Below, piece by piece: positions 50,071-58,128 of a DNA stretch of 64,000 nt (the stretch's first letter is position 1; each line of letters begins with the position of its first letter). The notes below the pieces were generated by a model. That model worked only from the letters and a program-made list of their open reading frames with translations, searched no databases and was not told where the DNA came from. The position numbers were made by a program, and so were the translations under genes. This stretch comes from Dysosmobacter sp. Marseille-Q4140 (lineage in GTDB: Bacteria > Bacillota > Clostridia > Oscillospirales > Oscillospiraceae). The stretch spans positions 1,612,001 to 1,676,000 of the forward strand of contig CP073694.1 of assembly GCA_018228705.1 (NCBI GenBank), in the 5' to 3' direction.

Positions 50071-50937
50071 GTGAAGCTGCTCACCTATCGTCTGGGCGGC
50101 CGACAGGCCGTCGGTGCCCTGACCGGGGACGGCAAGACCGTCCTGTCCCTGCCCTATCCCGACATGAATACCCTGATCGAGACCGCCTCCCTCTCCGACC
50201 TCCGCTCCGCCGCCGACGCGGCGGAGCGGACCGGCGCCTCCGTCCCCCTGGATGCTGTGGAGCTGCTGGCCCCCATTCCCCGCCCCCGGCAGGACATCAT
50301 CTGCCTGGGCATGAACTACCGGGCCCATCTGGAGGAGGCCGCCCGCTACAACGCCGACGCCTTTGAAAAGCAGAAGCCCGTGGCGGTGTACTTCTCCAAG
50401 CGGGTGACGGAGGCCGTGGCTCCCGGCGGCGACATCCCCCGCCACGCAGGGCTGGTGGAGCGGCTGGACTACGAGAGCGAGCTGGCGGTGATCCTGGGGA
50501 AGACCGCCCGGAACGTGAAGGCGGCCGAGGCCGGGGACTACATCTTCGGCTATACCATCATCAACGACGTCTCCGCCCGGGACGTACAGACCGGCCACAA
50601 GCAGTGGTACTTCGGCAAGGGTCTGGACGGCTTCACCCCCATGGGTCCCTGGATCGTCACCGCCGACGAGATCCCCTTTCCCCCGGCCCTGGACATTGGC
50701 TCCACGGTCAACGGCGAGGTCCGGCAGAAGTCCAACACGGCCCTGTTTCTCACCTCCATCCAGGAGGTGCTGGAGGAGCTGACCTCCGGCATGACGCTGC
50801 TGCCCGCCACCATTATCGCCACCGGCACCCCCGCCGGCTCGGGTATGGGCTTCGACCCGCCCAAGTTTCTCAAAACGGGGGACGTGGTGGAGTGCACCAT
50901 TCAGGGCATCGGCTCCATCCGCAACACCGTCCGCTGA
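50071..50937 (+). CDS. Fumarylacetoacetate hydrolase-family protein within the trp transporter operon
   Basis: 288 residues. N-terminal small domain (1-70), then the FAH barrel: LGMNYRAHLEEA (about 79-90), metal-binding Glu in DYESELAVILGK and Asp in IINDVSARDVQ, and GTPAGSGMG near the end. Relatives are acylpyruvases, oxaloacetate decarboxylases or hydratases in aromatic catabolism. GTG start at 50071 with AAGGAG ahead. It sits between trpX and the permease on the same transcript, so a role in handling the imported compound or its keto acid is plausible but not shown. Confidence 0.9.
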   Translation: MKLLTYRLGGRQAVGALTGDGKTVLSLPYPDMNTLIETASLSDLRSAADAAERTGASVPLDAVELLAPIPRPRQDIICLGMNYRAHLEEAARYNADAFEKQKPVAVYFSKRVTEAVAPGGDIPRHAGLVERLDYESELAVILGKTARNVKAAEAGDYIFGYTIINDVSARDVQTGHKQWYFGKGLDGFTPMGPWIVTADEIPFPPALDIGSTVNGEVRQKSNTALFLTSIQEVLEELTSGMTLLPATIIATGTPAGSGMGFDPPKFLKTGDVVECTIQGIGSIRNTVR

Positions 50938-50965
50938 GGCGGACCCTTCGAGGAGGCGCATTTCC

Positions 50966-51913
50966 ATGAACCTTGCAGATCTGCTGGCAGGCGCCCTGAT
51001 CCAGGGCCTGATCTACACCCTGGTATCCTTCGGCGTCTACATCACCTACTCCATTCTGGACTTCCCGGACCTGGGGGTGGACGGCACCTTCCCCCTTGGG
51101 GCCGCCGTCACCGCCGTGCTGCTGACAAAGGGCGTGGACCCCTATCTGACGCTGCCCCTGGCCATGGTGGCCGGAGCTCTGGCGGGCCTGGTCACGGGCC
51201 TCATCCATGTACGGCTGCGGGTGCGCAACCTCCTGGCCGGCATCATCACCATGACGGCCCTGTTCTCCATCAACCTCCAGATCGCCGGGTCCAACCTGAC
51301 GGTGGAGCGGGCGGTGGACACCATCTTCTCCGCCGGGCCCACCATGGCGCTGCTGGGCGGACTGACCCTGACGGGGCGGAAGCTGGTGGTGTCCGCGGTG
51401 CTGGTGCTGGTGGTGAAAATCGCCCTGGACCTGTACTTCAAGACCAAGTCCGGCCTGCTGCTGCGGGCCGTGGGCGACAACGCCTCCCTGGTCACCGCCC
51501 TGGCCAAGGACCGGGGCCGGGTGAAGATCCTGGGCCTGGTGATCGCCAACGCCCTGGTGGCTCTGGGCGGGTGCGTGGTGTGCCACGAGCTGCGGAGTTT
51601 CTCCTCCACCATGGGCACCGGCCAGCTGGTGTACGGCCTGGCGGCCGTCATCATCGGCATCTCCCTCTTCCGCTTCTACGAGCACTCCCCCCTGGCCCGG
51701 GCCCTGCGCAAACATAAGGGCCTGCGGTGGCTGGGCGCCCCCACAGGGACCACGGCGGTCATCGTGGGCAGCGTGCTCTACAAGCTGTGCATCCAGACGG
51801 CCCTGAGCCTCAGCTGGTTCCCGGCCAATATGATGAAATTCGTCACCGCCGTGCTGTTTTTGCTGGTGCTGGTCGTTTCCGGCCGGAAGGGAGAGGAGAT
51901 CATCCATGCTTGA
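50966..51913 (+). CDS. trpY: Tryptophan-type ABC transporter permease
   Basis: 315 residues, eight or so membrane spans, homologous to the system 1 permease (GALIQGLIYTLVSFGVYITYSI; DLGVDGTFPLG; coupling loop VGDNASLVTALAKDRGR). GAGGAGG before the ATG at 50966. Overlaps trpZ by 8 nt. Works with TrpX and TrpZ in uptake across the membrane. Confidence 0.87.
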   Translation: MNLADLLAGALIQGLIYTLVSFGVYITYSILDFPDLGVDGTFPLGAAVTAVLLTKGVDPYLTLPLAMVAGALAGLVTGLIHVRLRVRNLLAGIITMTALFSINLQIAGSNLTVERAVDTIFSAGPTMALLGGLTLTGRKLVVSAVLVLVVKIALDLYFKTKSGLLLRAVGDNASLVTALAKDRGRVKILGLVIANALVALGGCVVCHELRSFSSTMGTGQLVYGLAAVIIGISLFRFYEHSPLARALRKHKGLRWLGAPTGTTAVIVGSVLYKLCIQTALSLSWFPANMMKFVTAVLFLLVLVVSGRKGEEIIHA

Positions 51914-52679
51914 ACTGCGTGACATCACCAAGATCTACAACCCCGGCACCGTCACGGAGCAGACGCTGTTCGACCGCTTCTCTCTGACGGTGGAGGACGG
52001 CCAGTTCGTCTCCATCGTGGGCAGCAACGGCAGCGGCAAGACCTCCCTGCTGAACATCATCTGCGGGTCCATCGGTATCGAGGGCGGCGACGTCCTCATG
52101 GACGGCAAAAGCATCTCCAAGCTGAAGGACTACCAGCGCTACGCCTCCATGGGCCGGGTGTATCAGGACCCCTCCGCCGGCACCTGCCCCAACCTGACGG
52201 TGCTGGAGAACCTGTCCCTGGCGGACAACAAGGGAAAGCCCTTCGGTCTGGGCCGGGGCGTCAACCGCCGCCGGGTGGCGGACTACCGGGACCAGCTGGC
52301 CTCCCTGGGCCTGGGGCTGGAGGATAAGCTGGACGTGCGCATGGGCGCCCTCTCCGGCGGCCAGCGGCAGGCGGTGGCGCTGCTGATGGCCACTATGACC
52401 CCCCTGCGCTTTTTGATCCTGGACGAACACACCGCCGCCCTGGACCCCAAGACCGCCGAGGTCATCATGGCCCTCACCGACAAGGTGGTGCGGGAGAAGC
52501 AGCTGACCGCCATGATGGTGACCCACAATCTCCGCTACGCCGCCGAGTACGGCGACCGCATCCTCATGATGCGCCAGGGCCAGGTGGTCCTGGACCGGGC
52601 CGGGGCCGACAAGGCCGCCACCTCCATGGACGATCTGCTTGCCATGTTCAACAAGATCTCCCTGGAGACAGGCAACTGA
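51906..52679 (+). CDS. trpZ: Tryptophan-type ABC transporter ATP-binding protein
   Basis: 257 residues. Walker A GSNGSGKTS (about 37-45), signature ALSGGQRQAV, Walker B FLILDEHTAALDP, H-loop MVTHNLRYA. Close relative of the system 1 ATPase, including the DEHTAALDP box. Start ATG at 51906 inside the permease end, after GGGAGAGGAG. The operon ends here with a terminator. Confidence 0.9.
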   Translation: MLELRDITKIYNPGTVTEQTLFDRFSLTVEDGQFVSIVGSNGSGKTSLLNIICGSIGIEGGDVLMDGKSISKLKDYQRYASMGRVYQDPSAGTCPNLTVLENLSLADNKGKPFGLGRGVNRRRVADYRDQLASLGLGLEDKLDVRMGALSGGQRQAVALLMATMTPLRFLILDEHTAALDPKTAEVIMALTDKVVREKQLTAMMVTHNLRYAAEYGDRILMMRQGQVVLDRAGADKAATSMDDLLAMFNKISLETGN

Positions 52680-52688
52680 AAACACGCA

Positions 52689-52725
52689 AAAACCGGGTGG
52701 ACGCCGATGGCGTCCGCCCGGTTTT
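52689..52725. terminator. Bidirectional terminator between trpZ and ilvA
   Basis: AAAACCGGG-t-GGACGCC, GATG, GGCGTCC-g-CCCGGTTTT with flanking T/A runs. Confidence 0.92.
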
Positions 52726-52735
52726 CGTTTTCCTT

Positions 52736-53926
52736 TCAGTCGTCCAGATGATAGCCCATGGCCGTCAGCTGCTGGCGGATCTTCTCCACATGGGCGGCGT
52801 CCCGGGTCTCCAGGACCATGGACACCATGCAGGCGCCCACGTCGGAGTGCTGGTCCTCCCGGGAGTGGTCGATGCTGAGGATGTTGGCGCCGCTGTCGGC
52901 CACCACCTTCAAAAGCTGCAGGAGGCTGCCCGGCTTGTCCACCACCTTGGTGGTGATCTCCGCGATGCGCCCGGCCTTGGAAAGGCCCTTGGTGATGATC
53001 CGGGACAGCGTGGTCACATCCACATTGCCGCCGGAGACCAGGCACACGGTCTTGCGGCTGGAGGTATCCACCTTGCCGAACATCACCGCCGCCACGCTGG
53101 TGGCGCCGGCGCCCTCGGCCACGGTCTTTTGCACCTCCATCAACGCCAGGATGGCGGAGGCGATCTCGTCCTCGCTGACGGTGACGATCTCATCCACATA
53201 CTGCTGGCACAGGGCGAAGGTCAGATCGCCGGGCTTCTTCACGGCGATGCCGTCGGCGATGGTGGACACGCTGCGCAGCTCCGTGGGGCCGCCGGCGTGG
53301 CGGGAGAGATACATGGAGGCGGCCCCCGCCGCCTGGACGCCCACAATCCGGCAGTCGGGTCTGAGGCTCTTGACCGCAAAGGCAATGCCGCTGATGAGCC
53401 CGCCGCCGCCAATGGGCACCACGATCTGCTCCACCTCCGGCAGCTGCTCCAGGATCTCCAGGCCGATGGTGCCCTGGCCGGCAATGACCAGGGGGTCGTT
53501 GAAGGGATGGGCGAAGGTGTAGCCCTCCTCCCGGACCATCCGCTCTGCCTCCGCCGCTGCGTCGTCGTAGACGCCGGGCACCAGCACCACCTCGGCGCCG
53601 TAGTTCCGGGTGGCCTCCACCTTGCTGATGGGCGCCCCGGCGGGCATGCAAATCACGGACTTGATGCCCAGCCGGGTGGCCGATAGGGCGATGCCCTGGG
53701 CATGGTTGCCCGCGGAGCAGGCCACCACGCCCCGCGCCGCCTCCTCCGGGGTCAGGGAGCGGATCTTGTTGTAGGCGCCCCGCAGCTTGAACGCGCCGGT
53801 CAGCTGCAGATTCTCCGCCTTGATGTAAATGTTCTCGCCCAGCCGCGGGGCCGGATCCAGAGGTGTGCGCCTGGCGATGCCCCGCAGGGCCTCCTGGGCC
53901 TCCCGCACCATATCCAATGTCAGCAT
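52736..53926 (-). CDS. ilvA: Threonine ammonia-lyase with C-terminal ACT domain
   Basis: 396 residues. PLP enzyme deaminating threonine to 2-oxobutyrate. The Schiff-base lysine is Lys47 (GAFKLRGAYNK), the glycine loop binding PLP phosphate is PIGGGGLIS, and SAGNHAQG (about 90-97) is typical. A single ACT-like domain at about 325-396 is that of the short (TdcB/IlvA2) type, which may respond to AMP or amino acids rather than the tandem-ACT biosynthetic form. GAGGAGGG before the ATG at 53926; the frame open to 54025 is not needed. Monocistronic. Confidence 0.94.
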   Translation of the reverse strand: MLTLDMVREAQEALRGIARRTPLDPAPRLGENIYIKAENLQLTGAFKLRGAYNKIRSLTPEEAARGVVACSAGNHAQGIALSATRLGIKSVICMPAGAPISKVEATRNYGAEVVLVPGVYDDAAAEAERMVREEGYTFAHPFNDPLVIAGQGTIGLEILEQLPEVEQIVVPIGGGGLISGIAFAVKSLRPDCRIVGVQAAGAASMYLSRHAGGPTELRSVSTIADGIAVKKPGDLTFALCQQYVDEIVTVSEDEIASAILALMEVQKTVAEGAGATSVAAVMFGKVDTSSRKTVCLVSGGNVDVTTLSRIITKGLSKAGRIAEITTKVVDKPGSLLQLLKVVADSGANILSIDHSREDQHSDVGACMVSMVLETRDAAHVEKIRQQLTAMGYHLDD

Positions 53927-53959
53927 GGGTCCCCCTCCTCTTGTCTCGTTTTCGCTTTG

Positions 53960-53988
53960 ATTATATGCCCGCCCTCGGGGGATTACAA
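53960..53988 (-). promoter_or_regulatory. ilvA promoter
   Basis: Minus strand TTGTAA (53988-53983), 17-bp spacer, TATAAT (53965-53960). Confidence 0.75.
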
Positions 53989-54032
53989 TGGACGAATCCT
54001 CCAAATGTTTTTCAATCAAATACATAAAATTT

Positions 54033-54063
54033 ACAATATGTCTTTATATTGAGGACATATTGT
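54033..54063. promoter_or_regulatory. Inverted repeat between ilvA and the lysis cassette
   Basis: ACAATATGTC, 11-nt gap, GACATATTGT: perfect 10-bp arms in AT-rich DNA. May be an operator or a hairpin. Confidence 0.5.
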
Positions 54064-54092
54064 TTTCTCATACAGGCAGGCGGCCGCCGAAG

Positions 54093-54122
54093 AAAAAGTT
54101 GCACGGTTTCGTGCAACTTTTT
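54093..54122. terminator. Perfect hairpin with A and T tracts
   Basis: AAAAAGTTGCACG, GTTT, CGTGCAACTTTTT. Insulates the lysis cassette from upstream DNA. Confidence 0.85.
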
Positions 54123-54139
54123 CCTGTTTTCCGCCCAGT

Positions 54140-54176
54140 TTGTCCCCGGTCCGTTTTTCCCCCTCTCCGGGGACAA
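54140..54176 (+). promoter_or_regulatory. Inverted repeat just before the lysis cassette
   Basis: TTGTCCCCGG, 17-bp spacer, CCGGGGACAA: exact 10-bp arms ending 4 nt before the AAAGGAGG ribosome site. Could be a repressor site or an mRNA hairpin controlling translation. Confidence 0.6.
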
Positions 54177-54196
54177 TTTAAAAGGAGGCGAGAGCA

Positions 54197-54679
54197 TTGA
54201 GCAACTTTGGCGAGATCTGGCGGATCGACGGCGTCACCGCCGCCTATATCACGCGGGGCCCGGTCAACGGTCAGTACCGGGTGCTGTTCGAACGGAGTCT
54301 GGCAGAGCTGGCGGACATCGAGGCCATCCGCTGGGAACATCCCACCGTGGAGCTGCTGCGCACGGACATTACGGGCGTTCTGGGCCTGCCGGAGGGCTAC
54401 GGCTTCACCGTAGTAGACATCACCTACGATCATGGCAACAAGAGTTACACCGTGACGGTGCAGGTGGCGTCCCAGTACCTGGGCGACGTGACCGGCTATG
54501 AGGCCCAGGTGGCGGCGTTGGAGGAGCAGGTGGCGGACGCCCAGGCCCAGGCGGCCCAAAAGGATGAGACCATTGCGGCCCAGGCGCAGCAGATCGAGGC
54601 GCTGAAGGCCGACAGCGGCACCGCCATGGTGGAATCTCTGGAGCAGGCCTATGAGGAAGGAGTGGAGAGCAATGGCTGA
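54197..54679 (+). CDS. Phage tail/baseplate-associated-type protein with coiled coil
   Basis: 160 residues. The first 100 residues are an alpha/beta domain of no recognised family (opens MSNFGEIWRIDGVTAAYITR); residues 103-150 are a coiled coil (AALEEQVADAQAQAAQKDE). Together with its neighbours it looks like the accessory gene before a fibre-type protein in Firmicute phages. TTG start at 54197 with AAAAGGAGG. First gene of the six-gene cassette, and overlaps the next by 8 nt. Function is a guess from position. Confidence 0.6.
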   Translation: MSNFGEIWRIDGVTAAYITRGPVNGQYRVLFERSLAELADIEAIRWEHPTVELLRTDITGVLGLPEGYGFTVVDITYDHGNKSYTVTVQVASQYLGDVTGYEAQVAALEEQVADAQAQAAQKDETIAAQAQQIEALKADSGTAMVESLEQAYEEGVESNG

Positions 54680-55145
54680 GATCGTGACCATGGCCCGTGA
54701 GGAACTGCGGGCCCGGGGCGCCGCCGACGCCGCGGCTCTGGCTGCCAGGGCCGTTTCCGGCGATGCCGACGGCACTGCCCTGATCGCCGGAGAGAACCAG
54801 GTCCCCACTTGGCGCCAGCGGGACTACTCCGCCGTGGCGGTGGGCACCCCCTATAAGTGGCAGGGGCAGGTGTACAAGCTGTGGCAGCAGCATGACGCCA
54901 CAGACCAGCCCGACTGGACCCCGGACCAGGCGGTGAGCCTCTGGGACATCTGCCACACAACCGACCCTGCCGCCGCAAAGCCCTATCAGGCCCCCCAGGG
55001 CAGCCGGGGTCTGTACCAGACCGGCGAATGCTGTCTGTACGGCGGCCATGTATGGAAGTCCAAAATCGACAGCAACTCCTGGGCCCCCGACGCCTACCCA
55101 ACGGGCTGGGAGGACCTGGGCGCACCGGAGGCATCGGAGGCATGA
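54672..55145 (+). CDS. Carbohydrate-binding (ChtBD3-like) phage fibre-type protein
   Basis: 157 residues. Two aromatic-rich carbohydrate-binding-like motifs: VGTPYKWQGQVYKLWQQHD and CCLYGGHVWKSKIDSNSWAPD, followed by YPTGWEDLG, the pattern of type 3 chitin-binding modules found on phage tail proteins and endolysins. Overlaps the preceding gene by 8 nt and the following one by 4 nt (ATGA). Likely a surface-glycan adhesin of a phage or phage-derived particle. Confidence 0.7.
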   Translation: MAEIVTMAREELRARGAADAAALAARAVSGDADGTALIAGENQVPTWRQRDYSAVAVGTPYKWQGQVYKLWQQHDATDQPDWTPDQAVSLWDICHTTDPAAAKPYQAPQGSRGLYQTGECCLYGGHVWKSKIDSNSWAPDAYPTGWEDLGAPEASEA

Positions 55146-55372
55146 CAGAAAGTCTGCTGACCGCCCTAGTCACCGGCGCCCTGACGCTGCTGGGCGTCAT
55201 CATTTCCAACAACAAGCACCAGGCGGTGGCGGATGCCAGGATGGAGGAGCTGACCCGGGAGGTGCGGGAGCACAACAACTTTGCCCGGCGGCTGCCGGTG
55301 GTGGAGGAGCAGATCAAGGTCATCAACCATCGGATCGGCGATCTGGAGGACTTCCACCGGCCCGTTCCCTGA
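55142..55372 (+). CDS. Small membrane protein, XhlA/holin-accessory-like
   Basis: 76 residues. One N-terminal membrane span (LLTALVTGALTLLGVIIS, about 5-22) followed by a charged coiled coil (ARMEELTREVREHNN; VVEEQIKVINHRIGDLEDF). Size and layout resemble hemolysin XhlA-type proteins that sit before holins. ATGA overlap upstream. Family assignment tentative. Confidence 0.65.
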   Translation: MTESLLTALVTGALTLLGVIISNNKHQAVADARMEELTREVREHNNFARRLPVVEEQIKVINHRIGDLEDFHRPVP

Positions 55373-55388
55373 GAAAGGGGGGCGGGCC

Positions 55389-55682
55389 ATGGGAGGAAAG
55401 CGGCTGGAGCGGCCGGCGGGGCAGCGGTGGACCGCCTCCAAGCTGATCGCTCTGGGGCTGCTGGCGGTGGATGCCAGCGCCACATATATTGTACTGTATC
55501 TCTGCTGGCTGTCGATCCGGTGCCAGTTCACCGGGAGCCTGCCCTATCTCACCGCCCTGATCGGCGCCCTCCAGGCGGCCGCGGCGGTGGTTCTGGGGGC
55601 CTATTTCAGCAAATCAAAAGCAGAGAACACCAGAGGCGGCATCGTCTATGACGCCGCCCTGAACCAGGAAGGAGACCTTTGA
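55389..55682 (+). CDS. Small membrane protein of the lysis cassette
   Basis: 97 residues with two membrane spans (about 18-42 and 53-73) between basic ends. AAAGGGGGG before the ATG at 55389. No family recognised with certainty; the place between XhlA-like and holin-like genes suggests a holin or antiholin partner. The stop at 55682 touches the TTG start of the next gene. Confidence 0.62.
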   Translation: MGGKRLERPAGQRWTASKLIALGLLAVDASATYIVLYLCWLSIRCQFTGSLPYLTALIGALQAAAAVVLGAYFSKSKAENTRGGIVYDAALNQEGDL

Positions 55683-55901
55683 TTGCAGAGAACCATTTAT
55701 AAACGGCTGGCCGCGCTGCTGTCGGTGAAATCCCTGGTGACGCTGACCCTCACCGGGATCTTTGCCTGGATGGCGGTGGCCGGCACCATCAGCCAGGACT
55801 TCATGACCATCTACGCGGTGATCATCGCCTTCTACTTCGGCACCCAGAGTCAGAAGATCCAGGACGCGGTGGATTGGACGGCGGACGATGGCCAGCTGTA
55901 A
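55683..55901 (+). CDS. Holin-like small membrane protein
   Basis: 72 residues. A basic N-terminus (MQRTIYKRLAALL) and two hydrophobic stretches (about 17-34 and 42-55; FMTIYAVIIAFYFGTQSQK) match the general holin pattern of phage lysis modules, which let endolysin reach the wall. TTG start at 55683 with AAGGAG. Overlaps the endolysin gene by 14 nt. Confidence 0.65.
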   Translation: MQRTIYKRLAALLSVKSLVTLTLTGIFAWMAVAGTISQDFMTIYAVIIAFYFGTQSQKIQDAVDWTADDGQL

Positions 55902-56580
55902 AGATGTGCTGGAACTGGCCCGGGGGGAGATCGGCTACTGCGAGTCCCCCGCCGGGTCCAACAAGACGAAATACGGCATCTGGTTCGGACTCAACGGCCA
56001 GCCCTGGTGCATGATGTTTCTCCAGTGGCTGTTCCACCAGGCGGACGCTGCGGCGTTGCTGCCGGTCAAAACCGCCTCCTGCGGGACGATGATGCGGGCG
56101 GCCCAGGCCGCGGGGCTGTGGGTCACCGACGGTTACCGCCCCGGGGACCTGGTGATCTACGACTTCCCCGGCGGCGCTGCCACGGACCACTGCGGCATCG
56201 TGGAGACCGCGGAGGCAGAGACACTCACCGCCATCGAGGGCAACACCGCCGAGGGCAACGACGCAAACGGCGGCATGGTCATGCGGCGGAGCCGGTCCCT
56301 GCGGCTGGTGGCAGGGGCTGTCCGTCCCCGATACGAGGAAGAGGAGGAGGAAACCGTGGTTCGATATGCCCATCTCAGCGACATTCCGGCCAAGTTCCGG
56401 TCAGTGATCGAGGCGCTGATGAACGCCGGCGTCATCCAGGGCGACGGCAGCGACCCCGCCGGCAACGGCGACGTCATCGACCTGAGCCACGACCAGGTGC
56501 GGCTGCTGGTGTTCGCCTACCGGGGCGGCGCCTTTGACGCCCGGCTCAAGGCCGCCGGACTGGAGCCGGCGGTGAAATAA
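55888..56580 (+). CDS. CHAP-domain endolysin
   Basis: 230 residues. N-terminal CHAP amidase/peptidase domain: catalytic Cys41 (GQPWCMMFLQW), His101 (ATDHCGIVE) and the IEGNT segment (116-120). After an acidic hinge (EEEEEE) a C-terminal 70-residue domain (YAHLSDIPAKFRSVIEALMNAG) looks like a single SLH-type or wall-binding repeat. No signal peptide, so release needs the holin genes upstream. The last gene of the cassette; terminator follows. Confidence 0.87.
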   Translation: MASCKDVLELARGEIGYCESPAGSNKTKYGIWFGLNGQPWCMMFLQWLFHQADAAALLPVKTASCGTMMRAAQAAGLWVTDGYRPGDLVIYDFPGGAATDHCGIVETAEAETLTAIEGNTAEGNDANGGMVMRRSRSLRLVAGAVRPRYEEEEEETVVRYAHLSDIPAKFRSVIEALMNAGVIQGDGSDPAGNGDVIDLSHDQVRLLVFAYRGGAFDARLKAAGLEPAVK

Positions 56581-56583
56581 GCC

Positions 56584-56621
56584 AAAGCACCCCTGACGCA
56601 GCTGCGTCAGGGGTGCTTTTT
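56584..56621 (+). terminator. Terminator of the lysis cassette
   Basis: AAAGCACCCCTGACGCAGC and its exact complement, then TTTTTCC. Works both ways, also serving the MBL gene. Confidence 0.95.
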
Positions 56622-56624
56622 CCG

Positions 56625-57332
56625 TCACAGGGAAATAACCTGGCCCGGTCCCGTGACCGGCACGGTCCGGTCCGCAAACTGCGGATACCGGGCCAGGAAG
56701 GCGGCGGTGAAGCCGTAGTCGTCCCACTGGTGCATGGGGAGCATCCGGCGGATGTCCGCCAGGTCCAGGAAGTACCTGGGACCCCGGAAGCCGTCCTCCC
56801 CCAGCCGGGGATCCAGGGGCAGCATGGCAAGGTCGATCCGCCGCCCCCGAAGGGGCTCGGCGTACCGCCGGAAATCCGCCTCCATGTTCCGGTTCCAGGC
56901 GGGGTCCTCCCCCTCCCAGTGCCACCAGTTCAGGTCCCCGGCGTGAAAGACGGTCTGTCCCTCCGCAGTCACCAGAAAGGCCACGCCCTCGTCGGTGGAG
57001 GGCAGGGTCTCCACGCTGACGCCGGGGAAGATCTCCGCCGTCTCGCCGCCGGAGAGGACGCGGCACCGCCCTGCGGCGGCCGCGTCCAGGCCCCAGCGGC
57101 TCCGGTTCCGGTCCGTCAGGCGAATGCCCTTGCCCAGGAGGAAACGGGTGTCCGGCCCGTCCAGAGAGAAGATCCGGGGATCGAAGTGGTCCGGATGGCG
57201 GTGGCTGGCAAAGACCGCCAGGGGCTTTCCCACCGGCAGGGCCGGCAGCTCCCCCTTCCACCAGTCAAAGAGCAGACTCACGCCCTCCAGTTCCGCCAGA
57301 AAGCCGCTGTGGCCCAGATAAGTGACGCGCAT
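56625..57332 (-). CDS. Metallo-beta-lactamase fold hydrolase (UlaG-like)
   Basis: 235 residues. Starts with the MBL strand MRVTYLGHSGFLAEL, then the metal motif SHRHPDHFDP (about 43-52), Asp in FHAGDLNWW and LPLDPRLG; the later His in MLPMHQWDD is the fourth element. Resembles UlaG/YfjN-type phosphodiesterase-like members lacking the classical HxHxDH (here H-x-H-x-x-H). The ATG at 57332 overlaps the YbjQ stop by a base. Last gene of the operon; substrate unknown. Confidence 0.82.
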   Translation of the reverse strand: MRVTYLGHSGFLAELEGVSLLFDWWKGELPALPVGKPLAVFASHRHPDHFDPRIFSLDGPDTRFLLGKGIRLTDRNRSRWGLDAAAAGRCRVLSGGETAEIFPGVSVETLPSTDEGVAFLVTAEGQTVFHAGDLNWWHWEGEDPAWNRNMEADFRRYAEPLRGRRIDLAMLPLDPRLGEDGFRGPRYFLDLADIRRMLPMHQWDDYGFTAAFLARYPQFADRTVPVTGPGQVISL

Positions 57333-57643
57333 CACCGGTACTTGACCGCCGTGCCGTAGGCGATGACCTCCGCCGCGCCCTGCATGACGGAGGAGGAACC
57401 GTAGCGGATGTTGATAACGGCGTCGGCGCCCAGGGCCTCCGCCTCGTCCACCATCCGCTTGACGGCGATCTGACGGGCCTCGTTGAGCATCTCCGTGTAG
57501 CCGGTGATCTCGCCGCCCACCAGAGTCTTCATGCCCGCCATGAAGTCCTTGCCGAAGTTCTTGGACTGGACCACGGTGCCCTTCACCAGACCCAAAACCT
57601 CGAATTCCTTTCCGGGAATGTAATCAATATTGACCAGCAGCAT
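57332..57643 (-). CDS. YbjQ/UPF0145 family protein
   Basis: 103 residues. LGLVKGTVVQSKNFGKDFMAG (about 17-37), GGEITGYTEMLNEAR and LGADAVINIRYGSSSV are the hallmarks of PF01906, a pentameric fold of unknown function, at times annotated as heavy-metal binding. AAGGAGG before the ATG. Its start overlaps the end of the small membrane gene by 20 nt, so translation is coupled within the operon. Confidence 0.92.
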   Translation of the reverse strand: MLLVNIDYIPGKEFEVLGLVKGTVVQSKNFGKDFMAGMKTLVGGEITGYTEMLNEARQIAVKRMVDEAEALGADAVINIRYGSSSVMQGAAEVIAYGTAVKYR

Positions 57644-57887
57644 CTAATTCTCCTCCTTCGATTTCTTTGAACCTCTGCCGAAGCGCCGCCAGGGCGATCA
57701 GCACGGGAACCACGCATAATACGGCCAGGACCGCAAACAGATAAAAAAGCCACCGGGGCAGGTCCGGGATCCAGCACAGAGCCGCGAACCCCGCCACGCA
57801 GGCCGCCTGGAGCACGGCGAACAGCACCACGCCCCGGACCGCCTCCCGCTTTCGGCGGGCCTGCTTCGCTTCAATACTTTCGGGCAT
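57624..57887 (-). CDS. Two-span membrane protein with MerR-TM-like tail
   Basis: 87 residues. A charged N-terminus, spans at about 17-40 and 46-70, and the tail LRQRFKEIEGGELDAAGQY. The tail R-x-x-E-I-x-x-G-E recurs in the next two upstream genes. GGGGGAGG before the ATG. Function unknown; the shared tail suggests a common partner or a family that arose by duplication of the MerR-TM membrane part. Confidence 0.75.
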   Translation of the reverse strand: MPESIEAKQARRKREAVRGVVLFAVLQAACVAGFAALCWIPDLPRWLFYLFAVLAVLCVVPVLIALAALRQRFKEIEGGELDAAGQY

Positions 57888-58128
57888 TCTCTTCCTCCCC
57901 CTTCCGGATCTCCCGCAGCCGCTGGAACATGGCCGCGAACACGCCGATCACCACCGCCGCGCCGAAGAGGCCGTAGACGATCATGATGCCCACGGCGGCG
58001 GGGACCGGTCCCTCCTCCAGCATGACCCACAGCAGCGAGCCGATGAACAGCACCACAACCAAAGCCGTGCCCGTGGCGGCAATCACCGCCCCCAGGGCGC
58101 CCCGGCGCCGGTCAGTATTTCCGCGCAT
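57871..58128 (-). CDS. Two-span membrane protein, paralogue of the neighbouring gene
   Basis: 85 residues. Spans at about 13-36 and 42-66 and the tail FQRLREIRKGEEENARKY. Overlaps its neighbours by 17 nt on both sides; GGGGAG lies before the ATG at 58128. Same architecture as the C-terminal membrane part of the MerR-type gene upstream, but without a DNA-binding domain, so it could modulate that regulator by pairing with it in the membrane. Confidence 0.75.
   Translation of the reverse strand: MRGNTDRRRGALGAVIAATGTALVVVLFIGSLLWVMLEEGPVPAAVGIMIVYGLFGAAVVIGVFAAMFQRLREIRKGEEENARKY

Noticed and set aside
54197-56580. Complete prophage
   Set aside because: No integrase, terminase, capsid, portal or tail-tube genes are seen on either side; only a fibre/lysis set is present.
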